From: Bacteroidota bacterium
GTDB lineage: Bacteria; Bacteroidota; Bacteroidia; Bacteroidales; B18-G4
DNA: 28,377 nucleotides
Assembly: GCA_003648575.1 (NCBI GenBank)
Contig: QMPN01000008.1
Span: 1-28,377, forward strand
Direction of reading: 5' to 3'
Position 1 is the first letter of the stretch; every line of letters starts with the position of its first letter. The notes under the pieces are model-generated. The model was not told the origin of the DNA. It did no database searches and worked only from the letters and a program-made list of their open reading frames with translations. This document shows, piece by piece, positions 8,397 through 15,640 of this stretch. Position numbers and translations under genes: made by a program.

Positions 8397-10019
8397 TCAC
8401 TTCACCACAAACTGCCTCCGGTCAACAATTTCATGATCAGAGTAAAGAATAGCTAAATATACCCCGGAAATGAAATTTGACACATCAATTTCAATCTGAT
8501 TTTGATGTTTTTCCAGTTTGTATTCTCCGGCTTTTTGCCCGTAAAAATTGTATACAAATAATGTCGGATCAGGAATCTTTTCCTTGATATAGTAGTATAT
8601 TATATCGCTAGCGGGATTCGGATAAATAATGATTATAGATGCTTCTATGCGATATTTGGGAGAATTAACGGAAAGAGTGTCAATTATCTGAAATAACCAC
8701 AAATCGGCATCTCCTGGTGGACTTGGGTGAAAAATGTCGCAATCAACGCTGCCATCAGAATAACTGGCACTTCCTCCGGTAAATATTCCCAGTTCACTTA
8801 AGAACAAAGTTTTAGAAGATGAATTTTCTCTACTTGAACCGAAACACTGTTGCCAAAGCAAAGAGCCATCATTGTCAAGTCCGACTAACCACATATCAAA
8901 AGCAATATTTGCGGAATGATTACCGCTTACATCGCCGTTATGTGAAGATGTTACGCCACTAATAATATATTCATCATTATAAGAAACAGTTGAACTAGTG
9001 CTAAACTCTTGTTTCGTGCCTCCTAAACAACGTTGCCATTCCATATTTCCTACTGAGTCAATTTTGATCACCCAGATATCATGATAATCTCCTCCGGGCT
9101 CACCATGGAATCCACTGACATCGCCATCGTTTGAATTTGTATTCCCGCTTAACAAGTATCCACCGTTCTCAAGAACCTGGATATGAGCTACAGATTCATG
9201 ATAACTTCCACCATAACACTTCTTCCATTGAATATTAAATAATGAATCAAGTTTAACAACCCAAACATCCCCTTCAATATAGGTAGGCCCATCACACTCT
9301 ACATCACCATAATTAGACTGAACCGATCCGCCAATAATACAACCACCGTCAGGGGTAAGGGAAATACAATGTCCGTAGTCATAACCTTCTCCACCAAAGG
9401 ACCTCTGTTGGATAAGGGCTCCATTAGGATCGAGTTTAGCCACCCAATAATCAGTCAAGCCATTATTTTCTGTAATATCACCATCGATGCCATGGGAATA
9501 ACCAATTGTGTAGATATTATCAAGGCTGTCTACAATCATTTCACTAGCAAAATCACTTACGCTACTTCCGATACATTTTTGCCAAATAATGTTTCCTGAT
9601 ATATCAGTTCTAACAACCCACAAATCAGACCCACCATGGTTTCCTGACACATCACCATCATTTGAGAATGAATCGCCAAAAATCAAAAGATCTCCATTTG
9701 ATGTCATGGATATACTCGTTGGATCATCCCACTCACTTCCTCCCAGTGTTTTTTCCCAGATAAGAGCTCCCATTTTGTCAACATGAACCAGCCAAAAATC
9801 ACAACTCCCATGTAAAAAAGAGATGTCCCCATCAGAAGAGTAGGTAATGGCAAGTAACATGTATGAGCTATCTTCAAGCATGCAAAAATCTACAATCCAT
9901 TCATGGTCCGAGCCTCCGTAACATTGCTGAAATTCAATATCAAAGCGTTGGGCAAAAGTTGAGAAGCCTGCTAAGCATAACAATATAAAAAGTGCAATCT
10001 TATATGCTTTAGAAATCAT
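8397..10019 (-). CDS. T9SS-exported protein with seven propeller-like repeats
   Basis: Secreted or surface protein of 540 residues with unknown function. It has a signal peptide (residues 1-23, ending FSTFAQ). Seven repeats follow, opening at about residues 33, 91, 149, 207, 268, 331 and 391, spaced 58-63 residues. Each starts with a C-[IFY]-G-[GS]-S-like turn, passes through a NDGDVSGNHGG-like loop and ends D-x-W-V-x-K-x-D...G-x-x-W-x-K. Seven such repeats suggest a closed seven-bladed beta-propeller, but no ligand or catalytic residue is apparent. The tail (about 458-540, with IYPNPASDIIYY and ISGVYLAILY) is a type A T9SS sorting domain. It is monocistronic with a well-formed promoter. Confidence 0.88.
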   Translation of the reverse strand: MISKAYKIALFILLCLAGFSTFAQRFDIEFQQCYGGSDHEWIVDFCMLEDSSYMLLAITYSSDGDISFLHGSCDFWLVHVDKMGALIWEKTLGGSEWDDPTSISMTSNGDLLIFGDSFSNDGDVSGNHGGSDLWVVRTDISGNIIWQKCIGSSVSDFASEMIVDSLDNIYTIGYSHGIDGDITENNGLTDYWVAKLDPNGALIQQRSFGGEGYDYGHCISLTPDGGCIIGGSVQSNYGDVECDGPTYIEGDVWVVKLDSLFNIQWKKCYGGSYHESVAHIQVLENGGYLLSGNTNSNDGDVSGFHGEPGGDYHDIWVIKIDSVGNMEWQRCLGGTKQEFSTSSTVSYNDEYIISGVTSSHNGDVSGNHSANIAFDMWLVGLDNDGSLLWQQCFGSSRENSSSKTLFLSELGIFTGGSASYSDGSVDCDIFHPSPPGDADLWLFQIIDTLSVNSPKYRIEASIIIIYPNPASDIIYYYIKEKIPDPTLFVYNFYGQKAGEYKLEKHQNQIEIDVSNFISGVYLAILYSDHEIVDRRQFVVK

Positions 10020-10044
10020 TTAAAGCTGATTGTATTGGTTTTCT

Positions 10045-10076
10045 CAAATATACGACAATCTGCAATGTGATTCAAA
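10045..10076 (-). promoter_or_regulatory. Promoter of the T9SS repeat-protein gene
   Basis: On the minus strand: TTTG (10076-10073), exactly 20 bp, then TATATTTG (10052-10045). This is a full consensus match for the Bacteroidota promoter class. Transcription would begin near 10038, about 18 nt before the ATG at 10019. Confidence 0.75.
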
Positions 10077-10119
10077 TGCCCGGGCGCAGGATGACGAGAG
10101 CTGTTTACAGCTCGAAGAC

Positions 10120-10187
10120 AGACCTTGACCGGGCATGTCTTTTTTTGGTACTTTTTTGGACAAGCAAAAAAGTACGTAAAGATATTT
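10120..10187. repeat. Intergenic direct repeat, copy 1, with perfect hairpin
   Basis: This copy has a perfect inverted repeat of 10-bp arms, GTACTTTTTT (10148-10157) and AAAAAAGTAC (10166-10175), with loop GGACAAGC. The surrounding bases are shared with copy 2 at 10469-10525, which lacks the GGTACTTTTTT arm. Confidence 0.65.
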
Positions 10188-10338
10188 TTGATTATAGAAG
10201 GTGATGGTAGAGATGAGATTGTACAAGGCGATAGAAGATAGAAGAAGTATTGGACCCCACCCCAACCCTCCCCATACTGACATAGAATTTTAAAATATTC
10301 CTATTTGCGGGGAGGGAGAAATTGATGTTGATCTTTTC

Positions 10339-10387
10339 GCCCCGGGTTGAAACCCGGGGCTATGGATATGAAACCCCTCCGGGGTTT
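10339..10387. repeat. Double GC-rich hairpin (BIME-like)
   Basis: Two adjacent palindromes: GCCCCGGGTT-GA-AACCCGGGGC (10339-10360) and AAACCCC-TCC-GGGGTTT (10371-10387). Paired stem-loops of this kind are common as dispersed repeats in Bacteroidota intergenic DNA. No T-tract follows the first stem; the second is followed by a short T run (10385-10388). Confidence 0.6.
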
Positions 10388-10468
10388 TGGTTTAGGATAG
10401 TGAAATATTCAATTCCCCTGGCGCAGTCTGAAAGATGAAGTTTAATTGAAACTCCATACCATAATTGA

Positions 10469-10525
10469 AGACCTTGACAGGGCAGGTCTTTTTTTGGACA
10501 AGCAAAAAAGTACGTAAGGATATTT
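10469..10525. repeat. Intergenic direct repeat, copy 2
   Basis: Nearly identical to copy 1 at 10120-10187 except for loss of the 11-bp GGTACTTTTTT arm and a few substitutions. Its left part (10469-10495) forms AGACCT-N9-AGGTCT followed by a run of seven T residues, which on the plus strand would act as a weak intrinsic terminator. Confidence 0.6.
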
Positions 10526-10625
10526 ATAAAAACGGTAGTGCTAAAGCTGGCCGGTCCTTCCTCCCCCGAATCCTCGGGATCGTCAGGATGACAATTTCAA
10601 TTAACAATCGTCAAGGAAAGGGCAC

Positions 10626-10660
10626 AAAAAAACAGCGCGGCTTTACCGGACCGCGCTGTT
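10626..10660 (-). terminator. Intrinsic terminator (minus strand)
   Basis: Read on the minus strand, AACAGCGCGG (10660-10651), a 10-nt loop, CCGCGCTGTT (10640-10631), then a T-tract running to 10626. The 10-bp perfect GC-rich stem followed by U residues is a textbook intrinsic terminator. No protein gene lies upstream on this strand for at least 200 bp, so it should serve the small-RNA candidate at 10626-10748. Confidence 0.75.
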
Positions 10661-10748
10661 CAAACCAAAAACCAAATTCATGAAATAAAATATTTTGCAC
10701 AATGTTTAACTAACATGAAATATGGTACGTACTAATTAGATTAGCATC
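10626..10748 (-). ncRNA. Candidate small RNA, about 120 nt
   Basis: A perfect -7 element on the minus strand (TACTTTTG, 10761-10754) is followed 7-8 bp later by the likely start (about 10748). The strong terminator at 10626-10660 then closes a roughly 120-nt unit. Within it are a small CTAAT-CTA-ATTAG hairpin and a 12-codon ORF (MNLVFGLNSAVR) that runs into the terminator stem. No typical -33 TTTG was found at 19-21 bp, so the promoter is only half supported. It fits none of the common RNA families that I can recognise (tRNA, 6S, SRP, tmRNA). It sits divergent to the histidine kinase gene, so it could be a regulator of it or an attenuated leader. Confidence 0.45.
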
Positions 10749-10753
10749 CGAGA

Positions 10754-10761
10754 CAAAAGTA
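10754..10761 (-). promoter_or_regulatory. -7 element ahead of the small-RNA candidate
   Basis: Minus-strand TACTTTTG, an exact TAnnTTTG match. No -33 partner was seen at the usual spacing. It diverges from the histidine kinase promoter at 10846-10853. Confidence 0.45.
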
Positions 10762-10845
10762 CGTCTAATACCATGCCACAGATGTTAACAACTGCTAATG
10801 AACGTTAAAAAAAGTTAAAGCAAATTGATAATCCGCATCATAGCA

Positions 10846-10853
10846 TAAATTTG
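10846..10853 (+). promoter_or_regulatory. -7 element of the histidine kinase gene
   Basis: TAAATTTG is an exact TAnnTTTG match, with a TTG 18 bp upstream (10825-10827). It ends 5 bp before the GTG start codon, so the mRNA is predicted to have little or no leader. Confidence 0.5.
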
Positions 10854-10858
10854 TCTTT

Positions 10859-12106
10859 GTGAACAAAAGGGTAATCATATTTATTATTGCATTGATGAGT
10901 GTGGCATTACTGGCGCTTGTTTTTGTTCAGGTGTACTGGATCAACAATGCCATTGAGGTGCGGCAGGCCAATTTTGTCCGCTCAGTGAATGAAGTCGGCA
11001 GCAGGGTTGTGGTCAGGCTGGAGAATACCAACAGGGCAAGGATACCTGAAAACATGCAACTGATCGAAAACAGGATTACCTATAGTCTTATCGATTCCCT
11101 GATCTCAGATGAATTAAATAAAAAAAGTATTTCTGCCAAATTTGAATTTGGCATATTCAGCACAGAGCGTGAAAGATTAGTACTGGGTACAGAAAAGGTC
11201 AACCCGGCGGTATTCCTTGAGAAAGCATATGCCTTTCAGTTGTTCCCCGACGAATATATTAAAGAACCGGATTACCTGATGATCTATTTTCCAAACGAGC
11301 GGGGTTTTCTGATTAGCCAGATGGCAGGCTTGTTGGTGATTTCTATCGCTCTCATCCTTATCATTATCTTTTCATTTACCTACACCATCATTACTATTTA
11401 CCGGCAGAAACGTATATCGGAGATGAAGAATGACTTTATCAATAATATGACTCATGAATTCAAAACACCGATATCGACGATTTCCCTGGCATGCCAGGCC
11501 CTGAAGGATAAGGATGTGGCAAAGACCAACGATCTGTATGAATCCTATATCGGTGTGATTGGCGAAGAAAATATCCGCCTTGGGGCCATGGCAGAAAAGA
11601 TCCTGCAATCGGCTGTGCTCGAAAAGAAACAGATAGAATTGATAAAAGAATGGTTCGACATTCATGAAGTGATCACAGATGTGGTCAATAAAATTGGCAT
11701 ACAGGTGCAGATAAAGGATGGCAGGATAGAAACAGATTTTAAGGCTGAACCCGCAGAGATACATGCGGATAAAATTCACTTTACGAACCTCATCAATAAC
11801 TTGCTCGATAATGCCAATAAGTACAGTCCGCAAAAGCCGATAATCAGGGTAAGTACTGAAAATGTGCAAACCGGCGTGATAATTTCTATTGAAGACAATG
11901 GAATAGGCATCAGCAAAAAGAATCAGAAAAAAATCTTTGACAAGCTCTATCGTGTGCCCATGGGGAACCTTCACGATTTTAAGGGCTTTGGTCTCGGTCT
12001 CAGCTATGTGAAAGTCATGCTGGAATACCACAAGGGGAGTATCAGCCTTGAAAGCGAACTGAAGAGAGGAACAAAATTTGACGTATTTTTACCTTACCAA
12101 TCATAA
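10859..12106 (+). CDS. Membrane sensor histidine kinase (RprX-like)
   Basis: Sensor kinase of a two-component system in the inner membrane; it phosphorylates the response regulator encoded 8 bp downstream. Of 415 residues, TM1 spans about 5-27 and TM2 about 152-182, bounding a periplasmic sensor of about 125 residues with no recognisable fold. The HisKA H-box is MTHEFKTPIS with phospho-acceptor His199. The kinase domain shows N318 in NLLDNANKYSP, G1 EDNGIGIS (345-352) and G2 GFGLGLSY (376-383). The start codon is GTG; a later Met (residue 13) would cut into TM1. The pair resembles Bacteroides RprX/RprY, whose stimulus is not well defined. Confidence 0.92.
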   Translation: MNKRVIIFIIALMSVALLALVFVQVYWINNAIEVRQANFVRSVNEVGSRVVVRLENTNRARIPENMQLIENRITYSLIDSLISDELNKKSISAKFEFGIFSTERERLVLGTEKVNPAVFLEKAYAFQLFPDEYIKEPDYLMIYFPNERGFLISQMAGLLVISIALILIIIFSFTYTIITIYRQKRISEMKNDFINNMTHEFKTPISTISLACQALKDKDVAKTNDLYESYIGVIGEENIRLGAMAEKILQSAVLEKKQIELIKEWFDIHEVITDVVNKIGIQVQIKDGRIETDFKAEPAEIHADKIHFTNLINNLLDNANKYSPQKPIIRVSTENVQTGVIISIEDNGIGISKKNQKKIFDKLYRVPMGNLHDFKGFGLGLSYVKVMLEYHKGSISLESELKRGTKFDVFLPYQS

Positions 12107-12114
12107 ACAGAGCT

Positions 12115-12810
12115 ATGGATAATGAAAAAGTGAAGGTGCTGCTGGCAGAGGATGACAAAAACCTCGGAACCATTCTGAAATCATACCTGGAAGCCAAGGG
12201 ATACCCGGCTACCTTATGTGTGAACGGACAGGAGGCTTTTGTTGAGTTTAACAGGAACGAATATGACTTCTGCATTGTGGATGTGATGATGCCCGTAAAG
12301 GACGGCTTTACCCTTGCAAAGGATATCAGGAATATTGATAAGACAGTGCCTATCCTTTTCCTCACTGCCAAATCCATGCAGGAAGACAAGCTGAAAGGCT
12401 TCGAGATCGGTGCCGATGATTACCTCACCAAGCCATTCAGCATGGAAGAACTCCTGGCCCGTATGGAGGCCATCCTTCGCAGGAGCATTAAAGAAGATGA
12501 TGAGCCGGAAGGTGATACCTATGAACTGGGCAAGATGGAGTTTAACTTCATACGCCAAACCCTTAGTATGGGCAAGGAAGAGGTTAAACTTACATCTAAA
12601 GAATCGGCTTTACTGAAATTGCTCTGTCAGAACCTGAATGATGTGGTCGACCGCAGTTTGGCACTTAACAAGATCTGGCTCGACGACTCATACTTCAATG
12701 CCCGCAGCATGGATGTTTATATCACCAAACTCAGGAAATACCTGAAAATGGACCCAACTGTGGAACTACTGAATGTTCATGGAGTAGGATTCAAACTTGT
12801 TACCCGTTAA
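12115..12810 (+). CDS. rprY: OmpR-family response regulator (RprY-like)
   Basis: DNA-binding response regulator of 231 residues, partner of the kinase just upstream. The receiver domain (about 6-122) has the acidic pocket AEDD (11-14), phospho-acceptor Asp56 in CIVDVMMPVKDGFTLA, Thr84 in FLTAKS and Lys106 in YLTKPFSMEELL. The C-terminal winged-helix domain (about 135-231) has typical LTSKESALLKLLC and SMDVYITKLRKYL. The receiver (AEDDKNLGTILKSYLEAKGY and following) is very like Bacteroides fragilis RprY from memory. The symbol is by this resemblance, not by experiment. The target genes cannot be seen. Confidence 0.88.
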   Translation: MDNEKVKVLLAEDDKNLGTILKSYLEAKGYPATLCVNGQEAFVEFNRNEYDFCIVDVMMPVKDGFTLAKDIRNIDKTVPILFLTAKSMQEDKLKGFEIGADDYLTKPFSMEELLARMEAILRRSIKEDDEPEGDTYELGKMEFNFIRQTLSMGKEEVKLTSKESALLKLLCQNLNDVVDRSLALNKIWLDDSYFNARSMDVYITKLRKYLKMDPTVELLNVHGVGFKLVTR

Positions 12811-12812
12811 TA

Positions 12813-12899
12813 AGTGTTGGATGTTGAGTTTTGAGTGTTGGGTTAGTGAGGAGTTTCAAGTCTCGAGTCTCAAGTCTCAAGTCTCCCAACTCCAACACT
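12813..12899. repeat. Tandem heptamers within an inverted repeat
   Basis: Between the response regulator and the converging lipoprotein gene lie four tandem 7-bp units, three AAGTCTC and one GAGTCTC (12858-12885). They are enclosed by AGTGTTGG (12813-12820) and CCAACACT (12892-12899). The outer arms could pair to form a loose stem that serves both converging transcripts. The last bases lie in the lipoprotein stop region. Confidence 0.55.
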
Positions 12900-13527
12900 A
12901 TTCCAGGATGTTACCATACCTGATTAATCGGCGTTCTACCCTTAAGTTAGGGTTGCTGAAGTAATAACTGGAAGTCTTTATTAATCCCATCCCATCCGCA
13001 TAAAAATTGTGAGTATAATTTATGCCGAAAAGATACTGTGGATCCATTGGGGACACAGTTCCCCTGAAATTATATGTTGGATAAGTACCCAGGGAAATGG
13101 AGATCAGGGAATCCTGGTTGGCCATCTGGTATTCTACCGTGGCCACGTCGGGGACTATCTCTTCCACACGAAGGATGTTGGTAAAGTCGTGATCTGAAAA
13201 CCTGACTATTCCCATATGATCTACAAGATACCCATTTGAATCGCGGAGAAACTCAACGAAATTTTCGTTTTGAACAATAAGCTTTTTAAAATACGTCCTG
13301 CCGCCAATAAGTGTATCAGCGGTAATAATGCTGCTATCGCTGTTAGCTATCGGGTTTGCATTCCCTGAGGAATCAACACTATACCACTGATAAACCCAAT
13401 AGTTCCCGACTTTTAATTGCATGTAATCAGGTGTAGGAACTGGTGTTTGATTGTCTTCGGATTCATCTTTTTTACAGGAAACGCTGATGATTCCGCTAAT
13501 AAGAATAAACAAAAATACTCTTTTCAT
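12898..13527 (-). CDS. Lipoprotein of unknown function
   Basis: Protein of 209 residues with a lipoprotein signal peptide, MKRVFLFILISGIISVSC (acylated Cys18), followed by a charged linker KKDESEDN and a Thr/Pro segment. The mature part is rich in aromatic and beta-type segments (VGNYWVYQWYSVDSSG, GTYPTYNFRGTVSP) with no motif I recognise. The opening segment, on a protein that starts with YMQLKVGNYWVYQW, resembles domains seen in many Bacteroidota lipoproteins of unknown function. It is monocistronic and converges with the response regulator. No functional claim is made. Confidence 0.75.
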   Translation of the reverse strand: MKRVFLFILISGIISVSCKKDESEDNQTPVPTPDYMQLKVGNYWVYQWYSVDSSGNANPIANSDSSIITADTLIGGRTYFKKLIVQNENFVEFLRDSNGYLVDHMGIVRFSDHDFTNILRVEEIVPDVATVEYQMANQDSLISISLGTYPTYNFRGTVSPMDPQYLFGINYTHNFYADGMGLIKTSSYYFSNPNLRVERRLIRYGNILE

Positions 13528-13644
13528 AATGTTTGGTTTTTAGGTTTGACAAACGTTAATTGGTAAAGAGTACAGATGACCATTTAAGGAAATATGTGGC
13601 TAATTGGTTTGTACAATAACGGAATGGAAGAATAATTATTACAA

Positions 13645-14829
13645 TTAGATATCCTGATTCAGGAATTGAATGGGATGGGTGGTATCGCGGACGATATTCC
13701 AATAAATGGATGATCCGGGGCCTTTGTCTTTATTGGTAAGCACAATGAGGGTCTTTGCTGCTTCCATATCCCTGATGTAATAGGCCCGGTAGCCTTTCCA
13801 CCAGCCAAAATGAAAAGCAGTGCTGTCTTCGCTTTCTTTAATGCGCCAGCCAAAACCGTAATTGTCTTTCCGGCGCCAGTATTTGGCACTTCCCCGGGTG
13901 AAGGCTTCCTGCATTGTTTCTTCCGATACCAGTAGGTTTGCAGTAATCGCGTGGTCGAATTTTGCCAGGTCTTCTATACTGGTGTAGATTCCCTTATCAC
14001 CTGTTACCCCATTAAGGTATTCATTCCTGACCCGCGAAGGCCGCCAGCCCTTATAGGTATGTCCCATCACCTCGGTTTCTACATAAAAGGATACCGTGGT
14101 ATCACCCTCCATATCGTATACAAAGGAATCGTCCATGCCCAGTGGATCGAAAATGCGTTCCTGAACGAACTCAGCATATGCCATATCTGTGATGGCTTCT
14201 ACCACGGAGGCTACCAGGGCATAGTTAGTATTACAATAATGGAAGCCGTGATCCGGCAGGAAATAGGGTTTTGGAACATGCTCTTCATATAAATCAAGCA
14301 TGTCATCATTGCTCATAGGTGTTGTCTTATTGGTCCACTGTTCATGGGCCAGCGACATATACCTGCTCAGTCCGGAACGGTGAGTGAGCAGCAAGCGTGT
14401 AGTCACGCTGTCATATGGGAAACCGGGAATATACTCTGTGATATCAGCATCGAGATCGAGCTGTCCGTCCTCTTTGAGGATCATAGCCGACATAGCGGCA
14501 AACATTTTTGAAACTGAAGCCAGCTGGAAAGGAGAGTGGATATCCAGGGTGTCTTTAGTCCTGAAATTGGATATCCCAAAAGCATTTTGATATATCAGGC
14601 ATCCCTGCTCGAGGTAGGCCACGGCCCCGTTAAACCAATAGCCTTTCGACATTTTTGTAAAAATGCTATCTATCCATTCAGACTTAAGCCTTACAGAGGT
14701 AGTATCGCAGATCACCTCCTCAACAATGGCGACCTCGGTATGATCAATTTCTTCTTCACTCGGGGCATTATTGCACGAGAAAACGACCGAAAAAAACAGT
14801 AATAGGAGCAGAATTAATCGCAACAACAT
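13645..14829 (-). CDS. Serine beta-lactamase-like lipoprotein
   Basis: Class C/PBP4-type serine hydrolase fold, anchored as a lipoprotein; the substrate (peptidoglycan, ester or other) cannot be told. The start used gives 394 residues with signal MLLRLILLLLLFFSVVFSC, acylated Cys19. A start 36 codons earlier would add a stretch overlapping the AlkD gene and would hide the lipoprotein signal. Catalytic motifs are complete: S-V-S-K (Ser105, Lys108), LLLTHRSGL (147-155), Tyr198-Cys-Asn200, and H-F-G in AFHFGWWKGY near the C terminus. It lies 89 bp downstream of the AlkD-like gene. Membership in the beta-lactamase family does not imply drug resistance. Confidence 0.88.
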   Translation of the reverse strand: MLLRLILLLLLFFSVVFSCNNAPSEEEIDHTEVAIVEEVICDTTSVRLKSEWIDSIFTKMSKGYWFNGAVAYLEQGCLIYQNAFGISNFRTKDTLDIHSPFQLASVSKMFAAMSAMILKEDGQLDLDADITEYIPGFPYDSVTTRLLLTHRSGLSRYMSLAHEQWTNKTTPMSNDDMLDLYEEHVPKPYFLPDHGFHYCNTNYALVASVVEAITDMAYAEFVQERIFDPLGMDDSFVYDMEGDTTVSFYVETEVMGHTYKGWRPSRVRNEYLNGVTGDKGIYTSIEDLAKFDHAITANLLVSEETMQEAFTRGSAKYWRRKDNYGFGWRIKESEDSTAFHFGWWKGYRAYYIRDMEAAKTLIVLTNKDKGPGSSIYWNIVRDTTHPIQFLNQDI

Positions 14830-14918
14830 CTTCAACAAGTCTTCAGTTCTACTAGTTAACTTAGAAATCAGCTGCAAAAGTATGTTAAAAAATATTTTCA
14901 GCGACCCTGAAAGCAGAT

Positions 14919-15593
14919 TTATTGACGCTCGAGCCACTTCAATGCTTCGCGATGGCTCAAACCTGAAAGCTCATGCGTCTGTACAAAACGTACCACAAAA
15001 CCGGGGTCAGTCTTGGAATACTCCCTTAAACTCCAGCCTATAGCCTTCCTGATAAAAAATTCTTTTGAATCTTTTAACTTCAGGACGATGCTGCCTAGAA
15101 GGCGGGTATCTGTATCCAGCTTATATTTTAACTGGAATAGTATGCAGCTTCTCTGGAGCCAGATGTTCCCCGACTTAAGCCACTTGTTGAGATATTTCGT
15201 TCGCTCTTCCGGGTATTCCATGAAATGATATCCTACTAAGGAGGGTGCGAGCAGGTCGATGGTATCCCACCAGCTCTCTTCGGTGATCAGCCTTTCATAA
15301 AGGTGGATGGCATCATGCCCCACCTTCTTTTTCATCTTTACCATTAGCTCCATGGCAAAATATTTATACTCCCGGTATGGCATCTGCCAGCAGGCCGAAA
15401 CGATACTTTCTAGCTGCTCAGCTTGAGGCAGACCCTGTCCGCTGTAAAATGTTTTTGTCAATTCTTTCCTTAGCGGGCTTGGTAAGCCAAGGTATTCAAA
15501 CTGATCCTTCATATAGGCCTTCATTTGTGTGGCCTTTGCAGGGCTTGCATTTGCCTCGTATGAAGCTATTAGTGGTTGTAGAGTAAAAGTCAT
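14919..15593 (-). CDS. DNA alkylation repair protein (AlkD-like HEAT-repeat)
   Basis: Predicted HEAT-repeat DNA glycosylase of the AlkD/AlkC-like superfamily, which removes bulky or positively charged alkylated bases. The chosen start gives 224 residues (MTFTLQPLIASYEANASPAK...). An earlier Met is in the hairpin region and adds non-conserved residues. Landmarks are YLGLPSPLRKELTK, then WDTIDLLAPSLVGYHF (the conserved W-D), and the C-terminal IGWSLREYSKTDP with GLSHREALKWLER. The catalytic-site Asp of AlkD corresponds to the WDTID region by family pattern. It lies between the aminopeptidase and beta-lactamase-like genes, with no obvious functional link. Confidence 0.88.
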   Translation of the reverse strand: MTFTLQPLIASYEANASPAKATQMKAYMKDQFEYLGLPSPLRKELTKTFYSGQGLPQAEQLESIVSACWQMPYREYKYFAMELMVKMKKKVGHDAIHLYERLITEESWWDTIDLLAPSLVGYHFMEYPEERTKYLNKWLKSGNIWLQRSCILFQLKYKLDTDTRLLGSIVLKLKDSKEFFIRKAIGWSLREYSKTDPGFVVRFVQTHELSGLSHREALKWLERQ

Positions 15594-15602
15594 GATTAAG
15601 GT

Positions 15603-15631
15603 GACCTGGCAGGTCCCCGACCTGCCAGGTC
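15603..15631. repeat. Perfect 13-bp hairpin
   Basis: GACCTGGCAGGTC (15603-15615), loop CCC, GACCTGCCAGGTC (15619-15631). The arms pair perfectly. It lies in the 47-bp space between the aminopeptidase stop and the AlkD start, only about 10 bp before the AlkD ATG, so it is transcribed with the minus-strand genes. No U-run follows, so it is a processing, stabilising or repeat element more than a terminator. Confidence 0.65.
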
Positions 15632-15640
15632 GCACTCCCT

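Larger units (their letters stand above)
10077..10625. other. Gene-free region with palindromic repeats
   Basis: No ORF here has recognisable protein features. The two longest open frames (10044-10283 minus, 10465-10683 plus) run through repeats and low-complexity DNA and are judged spurious. The stretch carries two copies of a repeat (10120-10187, 10469-10525) and a double hairpin (10339-10387). It sits between the T9SS gene and the candidate small RNA. Confidence 0.75.

Noticed and set aside
10044..10283. Open frame of 79 codons on the minus strand
   Set aside because: It runs through copy 1 of the intergenic repeat and the promoter of the T9SS gene, has no recognisable motif, and its composition matches the repeat.
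10465..10683. Open frame of 72 codons on the plus strand
   Set aside because: It begins at copy 2 of the repeat and ends in the terminator of the small-RNA candidate; no protein features are visible.
14771..15043. Plus-strand frame opposite the beta-lactamase-like and AlkD genes
   Set aside because: The minus-strand genes carry complete family motifs here; this frame has none.
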